In this document: positions 32,552-42,400 of the stretch, piece by piece
Layout of the letters: each line of letters opens with the position of its first letter
Position numbering within the stretch: the stretch's first letter is position 1
NCBI RefSeq assembly: GCF_014647375.1
Contig: NZ_BMPB01000002.1
Span: forward strand, 1 to 64,000
Direction: 5' to 3'
DNA length: 64,000 bases
DNA from: Parabacteroides faecis
Lineage (GTDB): Bacteria > Bacteroidota > Bacteroidia > Bacteroidales > Tannerellaceae
Translations under genes and position numbers: made by a program
Notes under the pieces: generated by a model
Told to the model about the DNA's origin: nothing
Databases searched by the model: none
The model's input: the letters and a program-made list of their open reading frames with translations, nothing else

Positions 32552-33667
32552 ATGAAGCAATTTATATCTTTTATACAAAAGGAATTTTATCACATTTTCC
32601 GCGATAAACGGACGATGTTGATCATTTTGGTTATGCCTGTTGTCCAGATATTACTTTTCGGATATGCCATAACGACGGAAATCAAAAGCGTACCGATCGC
32701 CATATTCGACCAGAGCCGGGATGAGGTTACGACAAAGATCGGTGCCCATCTGGCGGCCAGCGAATATTTCGAGCTTTATAAGATGATAGATAATCTGTCC
32801 GAGGCCGAGTCCCTATTCAAGCAGGGTAAAGTGAAACTGGTCGTGGTCTTTCCTCCGCAGTATGCTTCTTCGCCTGATGCCGATGCCCAGCTTTTGGCGG
32901 ATGCAACCGACCCGAATGAAGCAACCCAGTTGACTTCCTATGCAACGGCTGTTATTGCTTCTGCAAAGGCAGAGATACAAGGGCAACTATTGCAACCGGC
33001 TGAAAGGGCGGCGTTAATGCAAGCTGGTGTTACCCCCGTCACTCATCTGCTTTATAACCCGACGATGAAAGGGGCCTACAATTTTGTTCCCGGTGTGATG
33101 GGATTGATCCTGATATTGATCTGTGCCCTGATGACTTCGGTCGGTATCGTGAAGGAGAAAGAGATGGGGACGATGGAGATATTGCTGGTTTCTCCGATGA
33201 AGCCGGTTTATATTATCGTGGCAAAAGCGATACCTTATTTATTATTAAGTATAGTGAATGTGGCGACGATCCTCTTTTTGTCTTATTTTCTGCTCAAGGT
33301 GCCGATTGCCGGCAGTCTGGCTTTGCTGGTGGCTGTATCTATCCTGTATGCTTTGGTTTCTCTTTGCCTGGGGCTGCTGATCTCGACCATTGCCGATACG
33401 CAGCAGGCTGCTATGTTGATCAGTGCGATGGTACTGATGCTTCCGGTTATTCTGCTCAGTGGTATGGTTTTCCCGATAGAGAATATGCCCGATATATTAC
33501 AATGGATCTCGAATATCGTACCGGCTAAATGGTATATCATCGCTGTGAAGGATATCATGATAAAAGGCCTGAGTGCCGGTGCTATCATGAAAGAGATGGG
33601 GATATTGTTGTTTATGGTAGTTTTTCTGGTGATACTGAGTGTGAAACGTTTTAAGATCCGTTTATAA
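32552..33667 (+). CDS. ABC-2 type permease (YbhS-like)
   Basis: 371 residues from ATG 32552, just after the ATPase stop; an earlier start would overlap the ATPase by 46 bases. An N-terminal membrane helix (MLIILVMPVVQILLFGYAIT), a periplasmic domain of about 150 residues, then NFVPGVMGLILILICALMTSVGI and four more helices fit the ABC-2 membrane family. VKEKEMGTMEILLVSPM is the cytoplasmic coupling segment. It forms the heterodimeric membrane domain with the next gene product. Confidence 0.92.
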   Translation: MKQFISFIQKEFYHIFRDKRTMLIILVMPVVQILLFGYAITTEIKSVPIAIFDQSRDEVTTKIGAHLAASEYFELYKMIDNLSEAESLFKQGKVKLVVVFPPQYASSPDADAQLLADATDPNEATQLTSYATAVIASAKAEIQGQLLQPAERAALMQAGVTPVTHLLYNPTMKGAYNFVPGVMGLILILICALMTSVGIVKEKEMGTMEILLVSPMKPVYIIVAKAIPYLLLSIVNVATILFLSYFLLKVPIAGSLALLVAVSILYALVSLCLGLLISTIADTQQAAMLISAMVLMLPVILLSGMVFPIENMPDILQWISNIVPAKWYIIAVKDIMIKGLSAGAIMKEMGILLFMVVFLVILSVKRFKIRL

Positions 33668-33677
33668 CAAGAAAGTT

Positions 33678-34772
33678 ATGAGAACATTACGATATTTACT
33701 TGAGAAGGAGTTCAAACAGATCAAGCGCGACCGGTTCCTGCCGCGTATTATCTTTCTGGTTCCACTGATGCAGCTGATCATTCTGCCTTTTGCTGCGAAT
33801 TTTGAAATGCGTAATATCAACCTGGGTGTGATAGACAACGATCATTCCGTCCTGTCTGCCCAGTTGGTCGAAAAGGTTGTGGCCTCAGGTTATTTCCGTC
33901 TGACCAATGTTTCAGACAGTTACGACCAGGGAATCACATCTATCGAAAGCAATGAATCGGATTTGCTGCTGGAAATACCGGTGAACTTCGAGCAACAACT
34001 GGGACGGGAAGGAGCGGTTGAAGTGCTGATCGCTGCCAATGCTGTGAACGGGACGAAAGGAGGGATGGGAAGCTCTTATCTCTCCCAGATCATTCAGGAC
34101 TTTAATCAAGAGAAAGGTTTTACTTCCGGTTTACGATCTGGCGGAATACGTTCTACGAGTCTCTTTAACCCGCATCTGAATTATAAGAATTATATGGTTC
34201 CGGGTATCATGGTCTTTTTGCTGACGATCATCGGAGGATTCCTTTCCGCCCTGAATATTGTCAGTGAAAAGGAAAAGGGGACGATAGAACAGATCAATGT
34301 GACCCCGGTTCCCAAAACACTGTTCCTGCTCTCGAAACTGATCCCTTTCTGGATCATCGGTTTTATTCTCCTGACAATCGGGGTTATTGTGGCCTGGATC
34401 GTTTACGGTTTGTTGCCTGTTGGTAATATCGGCATCATCTATTTGTTTGCGGCGGTTTACCTCATTGCCTTTACTGGTTTGGGATTGGCCATTTCCTCCA
34501 TTTCTTCCACCCAGCAGCAGGCCATGTTTACGGCTTTCTTTTTTTTAATTATCTTTGCATTGCTGAGCGGTCTTTTTACACCTATTAGCAGTATGCCCCA
34601 CTGGGCGCAACAAATAACCCTGTTCAATCCAGTGCGTTATTTTGTGGAAGTGATGCGTATGGTTTACCTGAAAGGCAGCCAGTTTGCTGATTTAACAGGG
34701 CATTTTGTGGTCGTATGTTTATTTGCTCTCTTCTTTAATGTTCTGGCTGTGGCTAGCTATAGGAAGAAATAA
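33678..34772 (+). CDS. ABC-2 type permease (YbhR-like)
   Basis: 364 residues, with the same layout as the preceding gene (IIFLVPLMQLIILPFAANF, then NYMVPGIMVFLLTIIGGFLS, EKEKGTIEQINVTPV and the LSGLFTPISSMPHWAQQITL block). It is the last gene of the efflux operon. The likely cargo is a drug, a bile acid or another amphipathic compound, by analogy with YbhGFSR; nothing in the sequence identifies it. Confidence 0.92.
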   Translation: MRTLRYLLEKEFKQIKRDRFLPRIIFLVPLMQLIILPFAANFEMRNINLGVIDNDHSVLSAQLVEKVVASGYFRLTNVSDSYDQGITSIESNESDLLLEIPVNFEQQLGREGAVEVLIAANAVNGTKGGMGSSYLSQIIQDFNQEKGFTSGLRSGGIRSTSLFNPHLNYKNYMVPGIMVFLLTIIGGFLSALNIVSEKEKGTIEQINVTPVPKTLFLLSKLIPFWIIGFILLTIGVIVAWIVYGLLPVGNIGIIYLFAAVYLIAFTGLGLAISSISSTQQQAMFTAFFFLIIFALLSGLFTPISSMPHWAQQITLFNPVRYFVEVMRMVYLKGSQFADLTGHFVVVCLFALFFNVLAVASYRKK

Positions 34773-34836
34773 TATGCTTTACAGCAGACTTAACCAATTT
34801 TTACACCAAATATGCACTTTATTAACGCTACTCTTT

Positions 34837-34873
34837 TATATTTGATTCAAATCTGAAACAATATTTCAAATAT
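34837..34873. promoter_or_regulatory. -7 element and palindromes before the IclR gene
   Basis: TATATTTG (34837-34844) is a perfect -7 box. It overlaps the 11-bp palindrome TTTGATTCAAA (34841-34851) and starts a wider inverted repeat, ATATTTGA (34838-34845) with TCAAATAT (34866-34873). This is a plausible autoregulatory operator for IclR. The -33 element is weak. Confidence 0.5.
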
Positions 34874-35693
34874 GGAAAGCGTTATTCCAAATATGGAAAA
34901 AGGTGAAGAGAATTATAAAGTGCCGAATCTGGAGAAAGGAATTGCGGTGCTTGAATATCTTTCGCTCCGTCCACAGGGTGAGACGCTGCAGGATATTAAA
35001 AGTAAGCTGGATATTTCCCAGACTACTGCATACCGTATTTTGAATACATTGGTTCGTTTGGATTATCTTAACTATAATGAAGATACGAAGCGCTACAAGT
35101 TGTCGCGAAAATTGCTAACTTTGGGCTTCAGATCGTTGAATGAGCATAATTTGTTGGAGACAGTGCTGCCTTGTTTACGCGATTTACGCGATAAAGTAGG
35201 GGAGACTGCATGCTTTGGTGTACTAGGAGATCAAAAGGGTATTTTTATAGAACAGGCACAGGGACATCATACGTTCCGTTTTGTATTATCACCGGGAAAA
35301 CCATTTGAGCTGCATTGTTCAGCACCCGGTAAAGCGATTATGGCTTATCTGCCAAACACGGTCCGCGACCGTTATCTGTCGTATATGACATTTGAGAAAT
35401 ATAACTCGCGGACAATTACTACCCGGGAAGCCTATCTGGAGGAATTGGAAAAGGTCCGTAAGTTAGGTTATGCTATGGATAATGAAGAAGAATTGAATGG
35501 AGTGATATGTGTTGGTGCTCCTATTTTTAATTACACAGGATATCCTTGTGGGGCGATTTGGATATCCGGACCGAAAGACAGGTTGACGAAGGAAATATTC
35601 CGTTCGACGGTTGCGAGTATTAAGGAGGTGGCACAGAACATCTCGGGAGAATTAGGATATAGTAAAACACAAAAAAATAACAACATACCATGA
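34872..35693 (+). CDS. IclR-family transcriptional regulator
   Basis: 273 residues. The N-terminal winged helix is LEKGIAVLEYLSLRPQGETL, then KLDISQTTAYRILNTLVRLD. The C-terminal effector domain of the IclR type follows (LRDKVGETACFGVLGDQKGI, HCSAPGKAIMAYLP and CVGAPIFNYTGYPCGAIWIS). IclR regulators usually sense small organic acids or sugar-derived metabolites. Its stop overlaps the start of the cytochrome gene (ATGA), tying it to the redox cluster downstream, which it probably controls. Confidence 0.93.
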   Translation: MESVIPNMEKGEENYKVPNLEKGIAVLEYLSLRPQGETLQDIKSKLDISQTTAYRILNTLVRLDYLNYNEDTKRYKLSRKLLTLGFRSLNEHNLLETVLPCLRDLRDKVGETACFGVLGDQKGIFIEQAQGHHTFRFVLSPGKPFELHCSAPGKAIMAYLPNTVRDRYLSYMTFEKYNSRTITTREAYLEELEKVRKLGYAMDNEEELNGVICVGAPIFNYTGYPCGAIWISGPKDRLTKEIFRSTVASIKEVAQNISGELGYSKTQKNNNIP

Positions 35694-37462
35694 ACACAAA
35701 GAAATACATATTAAAAACTTCATTGATGGCTTGTTTTGTCAGTTGTTGCGTCTCGTTTGCATCGGCTGACAATCCTCCGTTTTTTACAACCGATATTAAA
35801 CTGAATGACAAAGGAGAGATGCTCTTGACGGAAAAAGGGTTGAAACGGGTGGATATTTTTTCTCCTGACGGTAAGTTGTTACGTTCTTTCCCGATGGATG
35901 AAACGCCGACCGGTATTCTGGTTGACGGTGATAAAGCCTATGTGACGACGTTTGAGAAGACTGGAAAACTACAGATCTTATTATTGGAATCAGGCCGGAT
36001 AGAAGCTGCTATCCCAACAGGTTCCGGTGCTTGCCATCCGATGTTCGGACCGGACAAGAAGACTATTTATGTATGTAACCAGTTCGATGACAGTGTATCG
36101 GAGATCGATCCGGTAAATCATAAGATACTGCGTACCGTAAAGGTGCTGCGCGAACCGAAATCTGCCGTATTCAGCAAAGACGGAAAATATATGTATGTGA
36201 CAAATTTCCTTCCTGCACAGCGTGCGGACCTGGATTATGTGGCTGCCTGCGTTTCCGTAATCGAAATGAATGGTTTTACCAAAATAAAGGATATTAAGCT
36301 GGCTAACGGTAGTAATGCTTTGCGTGGTATTTGTATTACACCGGACGGAAAATATATTTATGTTTCCCATAATCTGGGACGTTTCGCCGTGCCGACTTCA
36401 CAGTTGCAGCAGGGGTGGATGAATACGAGTGCATTCAGTGTGATCGATACGGAAAAGCAGGAGTTTGTCGGTGCTGTTGTTGTCGACGAACCGGAAAGAG
36501 GTGCTGCCGGTATCTGGAGTATCGACTGCAATGACGATCATATCTTTATTTCTCATTCAGGAACTCACGAAGTCAGTGTGATCGACCATCCAGCTTTGCG
36601 GGAGAAGTTTGAATCGTATCCTAATAAAGCGATGTTGGACTATGACTTGAACTTCCTGTATGGTATCCGCGAACGTGTTCCTTTGCAGGGTAACGGTCCG
36701 CGTTCGATGGTGCTTACCAATGAGAAGCTGATAGTTCCGACTTATTTTGCAGATGTCCTGAACGTAATGGATATAAATACACGGGAAATAACATCTACGG
36801 AACTGAATCCGGGACGTACGGAATCTGACATCAATAAAGGAGAAAAATATTTCAATGATGCCTCTCACTGTTTCCAGAACTGGCAGAGTTGTAACGGTTG
36901 TCATCCGGGAGATGCCCGTACGGACGGTATGAACTGGGACCTGATGAATGACGGGGTTGGTAACTCCAAGAATTGCAAGAGTTTGTTATTTAGCCATGTG
37001 ACACCGCCTAATATGATTTCCGGTATCCGTGCCCATGCAGAAATCGCTGTACGCGCAGGATATAATTTCATCCAGTTCTTCGATATTACGGAAGAGGATG
37101 CAGTCTGCGTGGACGAATATCTGAAATCGTTGCGTCCGGTGCCGAGCCCTCTTCTGGTAAATGGCGAGCTGTCGGATTTGGCAAAAGAAGGACGTAAAGT
37201 ATTTGAGAAACTGAAATGCGGCGAATGTCATAGCGGACCTTATTATACAGATATGAAATATCATCGTATCGGTGAGGATATTGAATTTGAAAAGGGATGG
37301 GATACTCCGACTTTAAGAGAAGTTTGGCGTACGGCTCCTTATCTATTCGATGGTCGTGCGGCTACAATGGGAGAAGTATTTGAAGTGCACAAACATGGAA
37401 TCGATAAGAAAGTGTCCAAGAAAGATATTGAGGCTTTGGTTGAATATGTAAACTCACTCTAA
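35690..37462 (+). CDS. Exported beta-propeller protein with dihaem cytochrome c peroxidase-like domain
   Basis: 590 residues with a signal peptide (to about residue 25, ending FASADN). Residues 35-360 form a YVTN-type beta-propeller (YVCNQFDDSVSEIDPVNHKI, YVTNFLPAQ, YVSHNLG). The C-terminal 200 residues resemble the MauG/cytochrome c peroxidase group, with two haem-attachment motifs, CNGCH at 401-405 and CGECH at 510-514. It would be a periplasmic electron-transfer enzyme. Translation is coupled to IclR. Haem ligation requires the maturation machinery encoded by the CcsBA gene downstream. Substrate unknown. Confidence 0.85.
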   Translation: MNTKKYILKTSLMACFVSCCVSFASADNPPFFTTDIKLNDKGEMLLTEKGLKRVDIFSPDGKLLRSFPMDETPTGILVDGDKAYVTTFEKTGKLQILLLESGRIEAAIPTGSGACHPMFGPDKKTIYVCNQFDDSVSEIDPVNHKILRTVKVLREPKSAVFSKDGKYMYVTNFLPAQRADLDYVAACVSVIEMNGFTKIKDIKLANGSNALRGICITPDGKYIYVSHNLGRFAVPTSQLQQGWMNTSAFSVIDTEKQEFVGAVVVDEPERGAAGIWSIDCNDDHIFISHSGTHEVSVIDHPALREKFESYPNKAMLDYDLNFLYGIRERVPLQGNGPRSMVLTNEKLIVPTYFADVLNVMDINTREITSTELNPGRTESDINKGEKYFNDASHCFQNWQSCNGCHPGDARTDGMNWDLMNDGVGNSKNCKSLLFSHVTPPNMISGIRAHAEIAVRAGYNFIQFFDITEEDAVCVDEYLKSLRPVPSPLLVNGELSDLAKEGRKVFEKLKCGECHSGPYYTDMKYHRIGEDIEFEKGWDTPTLREVWRTAPYLFDGRAATMGEVFEVHKHGIDKKVSKKDIEALVEYVNSL

Positions 37463-37469
37463 AAGGAGG
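37463..37469 (+). promoter_or_regulatory. Strong Shine-Dalgarno site before the RidA-fold gene
   Basis: AAGGAGG lies directly after the cytochrome stop and 5 bases before ATG 37475. Such near-perfect sites are rare in this window and suggest a demand for efficient translation. Confidence 0.7.
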
Positions 37470-37474
37470 GATCG

Positions 37475-38569
37475 ATGAATTATTGCGATAAGATAAACTA
37501 TAACATTTATTCTACAGAAAAAGCGGGTTTTGAGGAAATGGTGGATAAACTGCTTGCTCAGTTGCCCCGTGATAAACAAATATTCAGGTTGGCCTTTTTC
37601 GGCACACCGAGTGATAATGAACAGTATGTTTCCCGTCGTATATTATTACGCGAGAAGGTACGTAAATATTATGGGAACCATGAGCCGGTATTGACTTATG
37701 TCTCTCAGCCGCCGTTGAACGGAGGGCTGCTGTTGGAAGCTCATATGTATACGCCGGATGAAGGTGACCATATTACATATAAACATATCGGAACATTTCC
37801 GTATGTGTTGCTGGAAAATGGCAGTGGCCGTTTCCTGTTTGCCGGAGGTTTCCACGGTGATGTAATCAATTTTGGTATCGAACAACAGTCGAAGGAAGTG
37901 TTCAAGCTGGTATCCGACCTGTTGAGAAAGGAAGGATTCCCGATCAACAGTATTATCCGTCAGTGGAATTATATCGAGCAGATCACGAAGTTTGACGGTG
38001 AAGACCAGCATTACCAGATATTCAATAATGCCCGTAGCGACTATTACGCTATGACAACCTGGGAAAACGGATATCCGGCAGCAACGGGTATCGGTGCGAA
38101 CCTGGGTGGTATATTGGTAGACCTGGATGCAGCTTTGTTCTCGAATCCGGATTGTTATACGACACCGATCGACAATAAGCTGCAGGTTGCTGCACATGCT
38201 TACTCCGACGGTGTACTGGAAGCTGCCCATTGTAAGAAAACAACTCCGAAGTTCGAGCGTGCCAAGAGCATGACGTTCGGAGATCGTGAGTTGGTTTATA
38301 TATCAGGTACGGCAGCCATTCGCGGCGAAGAAAGCCTGATAGGAGTGGGGCTGGAGCGCCAGCTTCATATCACGATGGAGAATATCGCGGAACTGATCGG
38401 GGAAGCGAAACTTAAAATGCTCCGGGTTTATCTGAAAGATAAATCTTTCTATGAAGAGTCTGAAAGACTTTTAAATGCGTATGAGTTGAACATCCCCATA
38501 TCTTATATGTGGGCTGATGTTTGCCGGGATGAATTATTAATTGAGATTGAGGGAATAGCAGTGTTGTAA
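37475..38569 (+). CDS. Chorismatase (FkbO/Hyg5)-like RidA-fold protein
   Basis: 364 residues, no signal peptide. The C-terminal half carries the two-domain YjgF/RidA pattern of the chorismatase family: YQIFNNARSDYY, YPAATGIGANLGG and VYISGTAAIRGEESLIGVGLE followed by RQLHITMENIAELIGEA. Chorismatases hydrolyse or rearrange chorismate; related RidA proteins deaminate reactive imines or enamines. Given that the neighbours are redox and sugar enzymes, action on an unstable enol or imine intermediate is as likely as on chorismate. The assignment is fold-level only. Confidence 0.65.
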   Translation: MNYCDKINYNIYSTEKAGFEEMVDKLLAQLPRDKQIFRLAFFGTPSDNEQYVSRRILLREKVRKYYGNHEPVLTYVSQPPLNGGLLLEAHMYTPDEGDHITYKHIGTFPYVLLENGSGRFLFAGGFHGDVINFGIEQQSKEVFKLVSDLLRKEGFPINSIIRQWNYIEQITKFDGEDQHYQIFNNARSDYYAMTTWENGYPAATGIGANLGGILVDLDAALFSNPDCYTTPIDNKLQVAAHAYSDGVLEAAHCKKTTPKFERAKSMTFGDRELVYISGTAAIRGEESLIGVGLERQLHITMENIAELIGEAKLKMLRVYLKDKSFYEESERLLNAYELNIPISYMWADVCRDELLIEIEGIAVL

Positions 38570-38636
38570 TCCTGCCGGATCATGTTGACCGTTTGGCGAA
38601 AAATAGCAAATATTACTAACATAAATTAAAACAAAA

Positions 38637-39377
38637 ATGAAAAAAGGATTAAGTATTAAATCAATGGCAGTGGGGCTATTATTAAGTTCCATGGTGGCAT
38701 GTACCGGTAACAAGACAACGAGTGATGCAACTTGCTGTAATGGGGAAAACGGATGCACTGAACAATGCAAATGCAGTAACGATTCTAATTGTAAAAATAA
38801 AAAAGAAATGACTTATTCTAAGAAGTACACAAACGCCGACTTCTACAAAGACGGCAAATTCGATCAGCAAGTGGCTATCGAAGCAATGAAAGACATGTTC
38901 AAGTTCTATGATGTTCCTTTCACAGAACTGATGGCTAAAGACATGTGGGTAACCGACTTCGGTCTGGGTGACTTTGAAAATGTTGGTATGGGCGGTATTT
39001 TCTGGATCAACGATGCAGAACACGGATACTTTGCTCACGCTATCTACCTGCTTCCGGGACAGATGATCCCTGAACACGCTCATGTAAAAACCAAATTCCC
39101 TGCAAAACACGAATCATGGATGGTTGAAAAGGGATGGGTTTATAACTTCTCTGTAATCGGTGATGAAACTCCGAATGCTCCGGCAATCCCGGCTAGTCAT
39201 GGTCCTATCAAGAGCAAAAACTTTGCAGTTCAGAAAGTAGGCGATGTTTTGCGTTTGAAAGAACTGGAATCATTCCACTTCATGATGGCTGGTCCGGAAG
39301 GTGCTATTGTTGACGAATGGGCATGTTATCATGATAACGATGGTCTTCGTTTTACAAATCCTAAGGCTTCTCTTTAA
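38637..39377 (+). CDS. Cys-rich cupin-like lipoprotein
   Basis: 246 residues with a lipoprotein signal (lipobox SSMVACT, Cys near residue 22). The mature N-terminus is unusually rich in cysteine (CCNGENGCTEQCKCSNDSNC), and could bind metal or form disulfides. The body is a cupin-like barrel with a likely metal site (PEHAHVKTKFPAKHESW, then FHFMMAGPEGAIVDEW). Similar single-cupin folds are sugar isomerases (D-lyxose isomerase type) or dioxygenases; I cannot choose. It is tethered outside the cytoplasm, next to two haem proteins. Confidence 0.65.
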   Translation: MKKGLSIKSMAVGLLLSSMVACTGNKTTSDATCCNGENGCTEQCKCSNDSNCKNKKEMTYSKKYTNADFYKDGKFDQQVAIEAMKDMFKFYDVPFTELMAKDMWVTDFGLGDFENVGMGGIFWINDAEHGYFAHAIYLLPGQMIPEHAHVKTKFPAKHESWMVEKGWVYNFSVIGDETPNAPAIPASHGPIKSKNFAVQKVGDVLRLKELESFHFMMAGPEGAIVDEWACYHDNDGLRFTNPKASL

Positions 39378-39420
39378 TGATATTCAATCTTAGTTGTTAT
39401 TACCTTATTTAAAAAGATAC

Positions 39421-42400
39421 ATGAATAAATATTTTTTATTGGTATCACTCTTTTTATCTACTTCCTTCCTTGTTTCGGCAGGTCCGAAACAAAAGAAGGC
39501 AGATACTTGGATTGATGCATCAATTAAAGCAAAAACGGAACTGCAGACCCAGCTTCAGAAGGCTAATATGCCTGTTATTTCCACCTGGAAGAAGCATAAG
39601 GAAAAAGCAGAACCTTTTGCTGTGGATTTGAAAGGCGTGGATAAGCTGGTGCTTATCACTGCCGGAGGTCCGGATGGTTCGGATTACGACCAGGCTGTTT
39701 GGGGTAACGCTCGTTTGATTAAAGCGGACGGTACTGCTGTTTGGTTGGATGAAGTTCCTTACGAATATGGTGTTGCCGGTTGGGCAAAGCCTAAAATGAA
39801 TATTAACGCTTATGACCATGAGATCTTTATTGGTGGCAAGGAATACAAACACGGTGTTTTCTGTCATGCAAACGGTACATTGGTTTATCCGATAAAAGGT
39901 GAATATGTTCGCTTTGAAGCAGAAGTAGGTATCGACGATACTTCTTCCGGCGGTAGCGTTTATTTCCAGGCTTTGAACGTTGTTCCGAAATTTGTCGGTG
40001 ACGAACTGATCGCTAAATATCCGGGACAGATCGGTATGCTGGGCGCTATGATGGACGGCTTGGATACCTGGTTGATCACTCCGGATGCTTCTGTTGAAAA
40101 ACAAGCTGTAGAAGCAATGGTGGATAAGTTGAAAGACGGTTCTTATTATAAGAATGTCGTTCAGCAGATCGCTAATGAAAAAGAAGTGAATACCCAGATC
40201 CGTAAATATCTGGAATTGTTTGAAAAACTTCAGGATGTTTATGCATTGCAGGGTGACCTGGAATGGTTGAATATCGATGCTATCAAACTGGCATTTGCCG
40301 ATATGAGCAAGCAGAAAGGTTTTGATGCTGCTAAATATCAGCCGATGTTGGATGAGTTGGTAAAACTCCAGCAGAAAGGTTTCAGCGGTATTTACAAAGG
40401 TGATGAACAAGCGATAGCCGATGCCCGCAAAGCATTGGAAAACAAAAAGGCTATCCTGTTGGGTAACCCGTTGCTGGATGCCGACAAGATCGTTGCTGTA
40501 CGTTATAAATTAGGTTCAAGAGCACGTCAGGCAATGGCTCCGGATCTGGGAACACAGGCTAATAACTGGAGTAATCAGGAATCTGCACGCCGTAGTGGTT
40601 TCGATGCTGAGATCATCGAATTGACAGACCTGCGTGGTGATATGCAGATGAAGAGCATCTTCAAACCGATCGTTGCCGACGCTTCTATCGCTGACCTGAG
40701 ATTGCACTGGAATGCTGACCGTGTGATGTTCACAACTTTAATGGGTGACAACGACAAACGTTGGAACGTATATGAAGTAAAACTGGACGGAACAGGTTGC
40801 AAGAAACTGGTAGAGAACGAAGAACCGGATCTGGAATTTTACGACGGTACTTATCTGCCGGACGGACGTATTATCGCTAACTCTAACATCGGTTATCAGG
40901 GTGTTCCTTGTGTAAGCGGTGATGACCCGGTAGGTAATATGGTTCTTTACACACCGGAATCAAAGAACCTGCGTCGTCTGACTTTCGATCAGGATGCTAA
41001 CTGGAACCCGGTTGTTATGAACAACGGACGTGTTATGTACACTCGTTGGGAATATACCGACCTGACTCACTATTACTCTCGTATCGTTATGCACATGAAT
41101 CCGGACGGAACAGAAAACAAGGCACTCTATGGTAGCGGTTCCATGTTCCCGAACAGTACATTCGATATCCAGCCGTTGCCAGGTCATGGATCTGCTTTCG
41201 TAGGTATCATTTCCGGTCACCACGGTGTAGCTCGTTCTGGTCGTCTGATCATCTTCGATCCGACAAAGGGACGTAAGAATGTTCAAGGTATGGTGCAGGA
41301 AATCCCTCACCGCAATCGTCAGATTGTTGAGCTGATCAAAGACGAACTGGTTAATGGCGTATGGCCGCAGTTCGTAAAACCGACTCCGTTGAATGACAAA
41401 TATTTCCTGGTTGCTGCCAAATTGAATCCTCAGTCATTGTGGGGACTTTATCTGGTTGACATCTATGATAACGTAACTTGCCTGCAACAGGCAGAAGGCG
41501 AAGGTTATATCAGCCCGATCCTGGTGAAAGAAACAAAAACACCTCCGGCAATTCCTGATCGTGTGAAGCTGAATGAAAAAGAAGCTACTATCTTTATTCA
41601 GGATATTTATGAAGGTGAAGGTTTGCGCGGTATTCCTCGCGGAACAGTAAAAGAACTTCGTCTGCATGCTTATGAATATGCTTATGTGAAGACTCGTTCC
41701 GACCATAACTGGCATGGTATTCAGAGTGGTTGGGATATCAAACGTTTGTTAGGTACTGTACCTGTTGAAGAAGACGGTTCGGCTATCTTCAAGGTACCGG
41801 CAAATACTCCGATCTCTATCCAGCCGATCGACAAGGATGGTGTTGCTATCCAGTGGATGCGTAGTTGGGTAACCGGTCAGCCGGGTGAAGTGGTTTCTTG
41901 TATCGGTTGTCACGAAGACCAGAACCAGATTCCTATTCCTAAACGTGTGATCGCTTCTCAGAAAGCTGCTGCTCCTTTGAAAGCGCCTGTAGGTGGTGTT
42001 CGTTCATTCACCTTCGACCTGGAAGTTCAGCCGATCCTGGATCGTGCTTGTATCGCTTGTCACAATGGCGAAGGCAAAGCATTCGACCTGCGTGGTGGTA
42101 AGAAAGACAGACTGGGTTATGGTACTTCTTATCTGAATATCCATCCGTACGTACACCGTCAGGGTGGTGAAGGTGATATGGTTGTTCTTCAGCCGTATGA
42201 ATATCATCCGAACACCAGCGAATTGGTTCGTATCCTGAAGAAGGGTCACCATAACGTGAAACTGACAGACGAAGAATGGTTGAAACTGTATAACTGGATC
42301 GACTATAACGCTCCTGATAAAGGTTACTTCGATGCCAACGTTCTGGGTAAGGAAATCATTCCGTACCAGGGATTCGATCAGATCGAACGTCGTAAAGAAC

